A DNA stretch of 59,960 nucleotides, taken from the NCBI RefSeq assembly GCF_000311825.1, contig NZ_HE978568.1:215080-275039 (forward strand), given 5' to 3'. The notes below the pieces were generated by a model. That model saw nothing but the letters and a program-made list of their open reading frames with translations, was not told the origin of the DNA and did no database searches. Source of the stretch: Peptoniphilus grossensis ph5 (GTDB taxonomy: Bacteria > Bacillota > Clostridia > Tissierellales > Peptoniphilaceae). This document shows, piece by piece, positions 53,672-59,960 of this stretch. The position numbers and the translations under genes are program-made. Positions within the stretch are counted from its first letter, which is position 1, and every line of letters starts with the position of its first letter.

Positions 53672-55409
53672 TTGAAACCCTCCATTCATTCGCACTGTTA
53701 AACATCTCTTGCAATCTCTTATATCTTGTGTCTTTTGACATTAGCTCTTGATCTGATCCTCTTTCTATAATTTTTCCGCCATCCATCACAATAATTTCAT
53801 CAAGGTCTTTAATTGTAGATAGCCTGTGTGCAATCATGATAACTGTTTTATCCTTCATAAGATTTTTGAAAGCTTTTTGAAGTTCATACTCGTTATCTGG
53901 GTCAATAGATGCTGATGCCTCGTCCATAATAATAATTTTGGAATCCTTTAAAATTGCTCTAGCAATTGCAATTCTTTGTTTTTCTCCACCAGATAAATAA
54001 ACTCCTTTTGAGCCTATGATTGTATTTTCTCTTTCTGGGAATTTTTCTAATATTAAATCGCATCCTGCTAATTTTAAGGCTCTCATAACATCATCTTTCG
54101 TCGCATCTTTATTAGCTAAGGCTACATTTTCATAAATGCTCTTCTTGAATAATTTTGAATCTTGAAAGACAAAGGAGATGGCTTTAATTAAGGCTTCGTC
54201 AGAATATTCACTTATTGCTATCCCGCCTATCTTTATGCTTCCTTCATTAACATTGTAAAAACCTGATATAAGTTTTGCCACTGTTGATTTGCCTGATCCA
54301 GATGAACCGACTAGTGCATAGGACTTTCCTTCTTCTAATTTAAAGGATAAATTTTCAATGACGGCCTTATCGTTATAAGCAAAGCTTACATTGTCAAACT
54401 CAATATTATAGTTCTTAAAATTATTGACATTGCCATGGACCAATTTATCTTTTTGCATATCTTCATAAAGTGCCTCTAAAGTATCTACTGCATAATTGCC
54501 TTGAGAAATATACATAGAGTACCACATCATTCTCATGAATGAAACAAAGAGAACTCCCGATAAGAATAAAATCATAATAAGCTCAAGTAAAATCACCTTG
54601 GCGCTGCCTAAACTAGTCATAAAATAAACTATAGGAATAATTAAAATTGCAATCAAACCAAAAAATAACCATTGATACAAAACATAGGGCTTTTTACAAG
54701 ATAGTGAATAATTATAAGCATACTTTGAATAATCTTTAATCGCCTTGTAAAAGCTTTTAAATGACTCAACATTTACTCTAAATATCTTTACTACCTGCAT
54801 CCCTCTAACGTATTCAACAGTTTCAGCGCTTAGTTTAGCTAGAGCTTCTTGATATATCTGCATAAATTTTTGCTCGCCCATCATCGCCCCTAAAATTAAG
54901 CCGCCGATTATAGTAAGAGCAAGCAAAGTGATACCAACCCTTATACTAACTATAAAGCCAAGTGCAAGTACAAGCACGGGTGTAACTATTGCCTGAGAGC
55001 TATCAGGAATCATGTGCGCTACAACCTGATGAGTTTGTGCGGCATTGTCATCTATGATCTTTCTTATTTGACCAGATGGATTTAGGTCAAAGAACCTAAA
55101 ACTTGCTTTCTCTAAGCCGTCTATACCTCTTTTTCTTAAATTTGTTTCAAGCCTAAATCCTAGTATGTGTGAAAATGTTGCTGAAACAATATATAATATA
55201 GCTCCACTTGTTAATGCAACGACCGATTTTAATGCTATGCTCTCTGCACCAGATAAATTTGAATTAATTATTAAATTATCCAGAAATTTGTAGACTAAAT
55301 AAAATCCATATACCGTAAGTGCAGCAGATATAGCAGAAAAGACTATAGCTAAAACACCGAGATATTTTTTATCCTCTACATAAGCAAATAGTTTTTTGTA
55401 AATCTTCAT
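53655..55409 (-). CDS. ABC half-transporter (permease-ATPase fusion), first of pair
   Basis: A 584-residue half-transporter with six membrane segments in the N-terminal part and ATP-binding motifs: Walker A VGSSGSGKST, signature LSGGEKQRI and Walker B IIIMDEASASID. It partners the next gene as a heterodimer. The ATG at 55409 (eight bases after AAAGGAG) is used; an ATG at 55415 is closer to it. The gene is divergent from the AraC regulator, with a Fur-like box between them. Confidence 0.88.
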   Translation of the reverse strand: MKIYKKLFAYVEDKKYLGVLAIVFSAISAALTVYGFYLVYKFLDNLIINSNLSGAESIALKSVVALTSGAILYIVSATFSHILGFRLETNLRKRGIDGLEKASFRFFDLNPSGQIRKIIDDNAAQTHQVVAHMIPDSSQAIVTPVLVLALGFIVSIRVGITLLALTIIGGLILGAMMGEQKFMQIYQEALAKLSAETVEYVRGMQVVKIFRVNVESFKSFYKAIKDYSKYAYNYSLSCKKPYVLYQWLFFGLIAILIIPIVYFMTSLGSAKVILLELIMILFLSGVLFVSFMRMMWYSMYISQGNYAVDTLEALYEDMQKDKLVHGNVNNFKNYNIEFDNVSFAYNDKAVIENLSFKLEEGKSYALVGSSGSGKSTVAKLISGFYNVNEGSIKIGGIAISEYSDEALIKAISFVFQDSKLFKKSIYENVALANKDATKDDVMRALKLAGCDLILEKFPERENTIIGSKGVYLSGGEKQRIAIARAILKDSKIIIMDEASASIDPDNEYELQKAFKNLMKDKTVIMIAHRLSTIKDLDEIIVMDGGKIIERGSDQELMSKDTRYKRLQEMFNSANEWRVSNEGVL

Positions 55410-55459
55410 AATCATATCTCCTTTCTTTGATATCCCTTTTAGATATAAATTTACTTATT

Positions 55460-55474
55460 TGATAATAAGTATCA
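55460..55474. promoter_or_regulatory. Fur-like box
   Basis: TGATAATAAGTATCA matches the 7-1-7 Fur/PerR consensus (TGATAATNATTATCA) with one mismatch. It lies between the divergent ABC transporter and AraC genes and suggests iron or peroxide control of the cassette. Confidence 0.65.
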
Positions 55475-55569
55475 TTGCTTTCATATTATATATCGGTTAT
55501 AATTGCTAATACACTAGTTTTGAATTAATAAGGCTAATTGGAATATTGTCTAAAAGGGATAGGTGTATT

Positions 55570-56562
55570 ATGTCATATTATGATTTTGTAAAAGAATATA
55601 TGAAAGTGGACGAATGTAAAAACAATAAGAAGTATTCAAGTGCAGGGCACACTTTTTGTTGGAGTAAAGATGATTCAACTTATGCAGAAGGGCTTTATTG
55701 GTTCTATGAAGGAGATGGATTTATTATTGATGTCCATGATTTTTATATCAGAGAAGAAGTAATTCAAAATAGCACTTATAGCATGGCAGATTATGTTTCA
55801 ATTTATTCAAGCTACATTGTCAGCGCAAACGGAGAAAAATTTAATCCCTATCAAACACTTACAGCAAACTCATTATGTACTTTTGACTTTGACAACATAA
55901 GAGATGATTTTGTTTTTTTATTACACGAGAATTGTTGTTATCTTGCTGTTTCCATTGGTTTTAAAAAAGAGTTAATAGAAAAACATTTAGCATCTATTAA
56001 CATTAATCCAGAATCATTTTATTCAGCTTTACTTCAACCGAATCAAATAATTCTTACAAAATCCTTAGAAAAAGTTGCAATGGAAATATTAAATTGTAAG
56101 ATGGACCCTCCTGCCGCTGATTTTTTCTTTAAAGCCAAAGCAAATGAATGGGTAAGCATTGTTATAGATACCTACTTAAATAGAAATAAATATAAAATTG
56201 AGTCCGATGATAATAAAGCACTTGAAGATGTAGCAAGATTTTTAGATGATCATTTCGCCATGAATGTAAATCAAGGAACCCTTGAAAAAATATCTAAAAT
56301 GAGCGGAACAAAATTAAAAAATTTGTTCAAAGAAAAATATGGTCAAAGCATTACAGAATACACCCAAAGAAAAAGAATGAATGTAGCTGAAACTCTTCTC
56401 TTAAATACCGAACTTCCAGTAAAGGAAATAGCGGAATCTGTTGGATACTCATCAGCAAGCAAATTTTCCATTTATTACAAAAGGTACAAGGGAAAACTTC
56501 CTAGTGAAGTTCGTAATTTAGCTTGCAAGGATCACAATTTAAAATGCGATTATTGTGATTAA
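55570..56562 (+). CDS. AraC-family regulator of the transport cassette, Cys-rich C-terminus
   Basis: A 330-residue regulator. The N-terminal half has a divergent effector domain (FYEGDGFIIDVHDFYIREEV, FVFLLHENCCYLAVSIGF). The C-terminal AraC domain has both helix-turn-helices: QGTLEKISKMSGTKLKNLFKEKYGQSITEYTQRKRM and VKEIAESVGYSSASKFSIYYKRYKGKLPSEVR. The very end reads CKDHNLKCDYCD, a C-x6-C-x2-C group that could bind metal; this is an inference. It is divergent from the ABC half-transporters, as YbtA is from ybtPQ. ATG 55570 follows AGGGATAGGTG; the TTG at 55546 is rejected. Confidence 0.88.
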   Translation: MSYYDFVKEYMKVDECKNNKKYSSAGHTFCWSKDDSTYAEGLYWFYEGDGFIIDVHDFYIREEVIQNSTYSMADYVSIYSSYIVSANGEKFNPYQTLTANSLCTFDFDNIRDDFVFLLHENCCYLAVSIGFKKELIEKHLASININPESFYSALLQPNQIILTKSLEKVAMEILNCKMDPPAADFFFKAKANEWVSIVIDTYLNRNKYKIESDDNKALEDVARFLDDHFAMNVNQGTLEKISKMSGTKLKNLFKEKYGQSITEYTQRKRMNVAETLLLNTELPVKEIAESVGYSSASKFSIYYKRYKGKLPSEVRNLACKDHNLKCDYCD

Positions 56563-56657
56563 AGTATTTTTTTATTTATAGGTCCTTATCTTATATGATT
56601 TTATAGATATTGGTATAGGTATATATAAATTTAATAAAAAATTGGCAAAAAAATAAA

Positions 56658-56786
56658 GGGGCTGTTGCAAAAGTCCCATAATAAAAAATATAATAAGTGA
56701 AATATGTCTCTTATCAATAGGGCTAAACTTAAATACTTGATTAAAAAAAATGTTGCAGAGTAGAATCATCTATTCTGCAACATCAG
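56658..56786 (+). mobile_element. IS1182-type minimal relic (copy 3)
   Basis: Only about 130 bases: the left end (GGGGCTGTTGCAAAAG), a short stretch of the transposase C-terminus (TAATAAGTGAAATATG) and the right-end hairpin. It shares with copy 2 the deletion at the GGCTAAAC repeat. It bounds the iron cassette on the right. Confidence 0.8.
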
Positions 56787-56850
56787 CTTAAAATTATTTT
56801 TGAATTTTTCCACCAAAATTATTTTTCGTCAAAATTATTTTTCAAATAAT

Positions 56851-58174
56851 TTATTCTTCAACAGAAATTTTTGATGCACCCTCAATTTTTACATTTGAGT
56901 TGTAATATTTTGTAAGTGCCTTAATCATGTAGGCTGGATCCATGGCTCCTGCTGTTTCATAATTTGAGTGCATAGCAAGTTGTGGAAGTCCAATGTCAAC
57001 TGCGTGAAGGGAAACTTGAGTGTTTGATAAGTTTCCAAGAGTTGAGCCACCTTGCATGTTGCTTCTGTTGGCAAAGTGTTGCACTGGAACTTCTGCCAAG
57101 GCACAAATCGTTTTTGAAGACTGCTTGTGAAAAGGCATCTGATGTGTACTTTTGGTTGGCAGCTTCTTTTATTACAATACCTTTGTTCATGAAAGTTCTG
57201 TTTTCATCGTCAGTTAATTCCTTGTGGTTTGGATGAACTGCGTGAGCATTGTCTGCACTAACTAGGAAGGATTTTGCCACTGCCTTGTGGTATTCTTCTT
57301 CGTCAAATCCAAGACCTGCATTTAGTCTTTTTAATGTGTCGTGAAGAAGTGTAGACATGGCACCTTGCTTTGTGTTTGAGCCAACTTCTTCGTTGTCGAA
57401 GCAAGCATATACATTTACTGCCTTGTCGTTAGATCCTGCTATAAAAGCCTTTAGTGATGTGAAGGCACATTCTAGGTCGTCAAGCTTTGGTGATGATACA
57501 AATTCATCCTTGTAGCCCCAAACTTTTCCTTCTTGTCTATTTACTAGGAATAAATCTTTGGAAATAATTTGTTCTGCACTTACTCCAAGTTCTTCTGCTA
57601 TCATCTTGTCGTAGTCGCCCTTTTTCATGGCGCCTGCTGTAAATAGTGGAAGTAAATCTACTTGTCTATTGTATTCATAGCCCTTGTTTACTTCTCTATT
57701 CATGTGGATGGCAACATTAGGGATGATTAAAAGGTCCCTATCAATGTGAAGTAGCTTTGAAACTATGGCGCCATCTTCTTCCACTAAAACTCTTCCTGCA
57801 AGGCTAAGTGGCTTGTCAAACCAAACTGAATCAATTGGTCCACCATATACTTCAACATTTAGCTTTACATAGCCTCCTGGACCTTCAAGCTCTGGCATGC
57901 TCTTAACCTTATATGTTGGAGAGTCAGAGTGTGAAGCAACAAGTTGGTAGTGATAGTCTGAAAGATCTTTACCAACCTTAAAGGCAATTACAGATGAATC
58001 ATTTCTTGTAGTGTAATAGTTCTTGCCCTTTTCAATATTCCAGCTTTCGCCTTCCTTTAATTCAATAAAATTTTCTGCGTCAAGATAGGATTTCACAGTG
58101 TCAATTGTGTGGAACATACTTGCGCTTTTTTTAATAAATTCTAACAATTCCTTTGAAGTTTCTAAATAATTCAT
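56851..58174 (-). pseudogene. M18 family aminopeptidase (LAP4/ApeA type), one-base frameshift
   Basis: From 58174 to about 57115 the frame encodes the N-terminal 350 or so residues of an M18 zinc aminopeptidase: VASHSDSPTYKVKS (metal His), FDNEEVGSNTKQGA (catalytic Glu and metal) and DNAHAVHPNH. It then ends early. The C-terminal part is in the other frame to 56851: QGGSTLGNLSNTQVSLHAVDIGLPQLAMHSNYETAG, the last metal His region. The join is the T5 run at 57111-57115; with four T residues the protein reads SDAFSQAVFKTICALAEVP. Full length would be about 441. Normal GGAGG upstream. A sequencing error is possible. Confidence 0.9.
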
Positions 58175-58194
58175 AACTTCCTCCTTTTTGGAAT

Positions 58195-59631
58195 TTAGCT
58201 TAATTTTTTATCTTCCTTTGCTCTAAGCATTGGCATTATTACTCCAAGTGCAACAAGTACAAGTGGTGTAATTACATTAAGTGCCATTTGCATTGGGTCG
58301 TCTGAAATCATACCCAAGATACAGCAAGCCAGTGTAACTATGAAGCACCAGAAGCCAAAGAATAAAGCAACTCCTTGGTTACGAGTAAAGTAGAATTCTC
58401 TTTCTACATCGGCTCTGTTCTTTCTCAAGAAAATATATGCCAAGAATACCCATAGGTAACGAAGTGGCATTGTAATTGAGTTAAGTTTTGTTAATTGTCT
58501 TAAAACAGTTGCAGCACCTGGCACTAGGATTTGTGCAAGGATAATTGAACCTGCAAGGACAATTATAAGTTTAATACCGTTGATGTAAGCTCCATATTTA
58601 TTTTTCTTAAGAAGCTTTCTAGGTATATATTTATTTGTTCTGTCGTCATCAAGTAACATTCTAAGTGGTGCGTCAATACTTACAACAAGTGTAGAGAATT
58701 GACCGATCATGTTACAAAGAGCGTAGATGATCATAATAGTATTGCCAAGGCCATAATATTCTCCAACCTTTTGGAAAGCCCAATAAGCACCGTTAGCCGC
58801 ATAAGAGTCAAAAGTTGCTTGATCTGCATTGATAATAGCAGGGTCAAACATCATACCCATGGCAATAGTACCAAAGATAGCTGAAATAATTACCATGACA
58901 GCAGCAAAGATCATTGCCTTAGGGAATTCCTTTGAAGAATTTCCTTCCATGTGGTTTACATAAGGACTCATCTTTTCAATACCACCAACTGCAAAGACAA
59001 GAATTGATAAACTTGTGAAATACTTCATATCAAAAGTTGGAATTAAATTGTCAAGAGACCAATCCATAGCTTGGTAACCACCGTTAGGGTTGATCTTTGG
59101 AGCAGCTAGCATCATTAAGATGTAAAGGATACCCATGATAAACATACTTGAACCTGCAATAGTTGCAAGGTTTTTAAGTGGGTTAAGACCTCTACTTGCT
59201 ACCCAACAGAAAATTAAAAATACTGCTAAAGTAGCAAGTTGTACATAAACTGTTGGAAGTGAGTCATAAACTTCTGCGTTTTGGAAGAACATCCAGGACA
59301 TTGCCTTTAGTCCACCAGAACCCTTTGAAGCGATGTAGGTAATGTGACATGCCCAATAAGTCCAACCAGCATAATAAGCTAACTTATCGCTTGAAGTTGC
59401 CCTAATCCATGAAGTAACTCCACCACCTTCGTCCTTAAAGGATGAACCAAGTTCCCCTACCATAAGTGCGTTAGGAATGAAATAAAGTGCGAACATTAGG
59501 ATCCATGAAAATATTACTTGGATTCCGTTAAAGAATACGAAACCGTTAACAACATTTCCAAAGCCCCATAAAGTGGAAAATGCCATAAATGCCAGCATGG
59601 ACCACTTAATTTTCTTTTGTGAATCTTGCAT
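58195..59631 (-). CDS. APC-superfamily amino acid permease (glutamate/GABA antiporter type)
   Basis: A 478-residue protein with twelve hydrophobic segments. Family features: FSTLWGFGNVVNGFVFF (first helix), ELGSSFKDEGGGVTSWIRAT (helix 2 loop), GGIEKMSPYVNHMEG (helix 6) and an end with charged tail. It resembles the glutamate:GABA antiporter (GadC-like) branch of APC, but the substrate is not proven. The ATG at 59631 has GAGGAGA upstream and is preferred to 59661. It is 20 bases upstream of the M18 peptidase gene, so a peptide/amino-acid use operon is likely. Confidence 0.88.
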   Translation of the reverse strand: MQDSQKKIKWSMLAFMAFSTLWGFGNVVNGFVFFNGIQVIFSWILMFALYFIPNALMVGELGSSFKDEGGGVTSWIRATSSDKLAYYAGWTYWACHITYIASKGSGGLKAMSWMFFQNAEVYDSLPTVYVQLATLAVFLIFCWVASRGLNPLKNLATIAGSSMFIMGILYILMMLAAPKINPNGGYQAMDWSLDNLIPTFDMKYFTSLSILVFAVGGIEKMSPYVNHMEGNSSKEFPKAMIFAAVMVIISAIFGTIAMGMMFDPAIINADQATFDSYAANGAYWAFQKVGEYYGLGNTIMIIYALCNMIGQFSTLVVSIDAPLRMLLDDDRTNKYIPRKLLKKNKYGAYINGIKLIIVLAGSIILAQILVPGAATVLRQLTKLNSITMPLRYLWVFLAYIFLRKNRADVEREFYFTRNQGVALFFGFWCFIVTLACCILGMISDDPMQMALNVITPLVLVALGVIMPMLRAKEDKKLS

Positions 59632-59960
59632 ATTTTGTCTCCTCTCATAATATAATTGCATGATTAAATTAATTATAACCTTAAAAAAAACTGTAGTCTA
59701 GTATAATTCATAATCTTAGAAAACATTTTTACATTAGGCTAAAAATTTTATAGTAGTTTAAATCAGTTAGCCTATAAAGTTTCGAATCTTGCAAAATACA
59801 TAACTATATCCTTTTACAGTGCTGAGTAAATTTTTTGATTTTAAAATATTTTTAATAATTTATATTTTAAAAAAACAATTTTATTGCCTTGGTCCTTCTA
59901 TGCCTCTTGCCTAGCTTTTTATCTTAACTATACATTTTTTCTATGAAGAAAAATTTTTGC
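59632..59960. other. Non-coding window end
   Basis: I see no gene. It should contain the promoter of the permease-peptidase operon; TATAAT-like boxes on the minus strand near 59675 are candidates without a clear -35. Confidence 0.4.

Overview
The window comes from a low-GC, Gram-positive anaerobe. The coding is AT-rich, ribosome-binding sites are strong GGAGG types, and there is an MprF-type lysyl-phosphatidylglycerol synthase, ABC-F and ECF transporters, a glycyl-radical enzyme and an oxygen-scavenging flavodiiron protein. Gene content fits the Tissierellia/Peptoniphilaceae (Anaerococcus- or Peptoniphilus-like), but the genus is an inference. I see no rRNA, tRNA, CRISPR array or phage module.

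Layout. 0-6.2 kb: a Fic protein behind a 51-bp tandem repeat, an ABC-F ATPase broken by a one-base frameshift, a cluster of DnaA boxes between convergent genes, an Asp/Glu racemase, a lipid kinase and a zinc metallopeptidase. 6.4-25.7 kb: one long minus-strand operon of about 22 genes for a bacterial microcompartment (BMC). 26.2-28 kb: an IS1182-type insertion sequence with a dead transposase. 28-38.6 kb: a PopT/DUF368 transporter, two duplicated membrane-protein genes with copied divergent promoters, a DUF438 protein, a YvlD-type membrane protein, a two-subunit fumarase/tartrate dehydratase with an anion transporter, an AraC regulator and an M20 amidohydrolase. 38.7-47.3 kb: purF-purL with a leader attenuator, mprF and a hydrolase. 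47.4-56.8 kb: an iron-type transport cassette (ECF importer, MATE pump, two fused ABC half-transporters, AraC regulator, Fur-like box) bracketed by two internally deleted copies of the same IS. 56.8-59.7 kb: a frameshifted M18 aminopeptidase and an APC permease.

The BMC operon is the most striking part. Its shell and accessory genes are ethanolamine-type (EutL, EutS, EutN, EutJ, EutP-like, EutQ-like, EutT-like, EutE, and the ethanolamine permease EutH). The B12-dependent ammonia-lyase EutBC and its reactivase EutA are absent from the locus. In their place at the head of the operon are a glycyl-radical enzyme (GRE), its radical-SAM activase, and later the GRE-specific Fe-S shell protein GrpU. 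The GRE keeps the catalytic residues of the B12-independent glycerol/propanediol dehydratases and lacks the choline-lyase signature. It also carries an inserted segment of about 74 residues that looks like an internal encapsulation peptide. The simplest reading is a compartment in which a glycyl radical replaces adenosylcobalamin for an ethanolamine-like substrate or a diol: the GRE makes an aldehyde, two acylating aldehyde dehydrogenases and PduL turn it into acyl-CoA and acyl-phosphate, and an iron alcohol dehydrogenase recycles NADH. The substrate is not proven by sequence.

Many gene starts were moved to an internal ATG with a better-placed Shine-Dalgarno sequence; this is stated in each entry.
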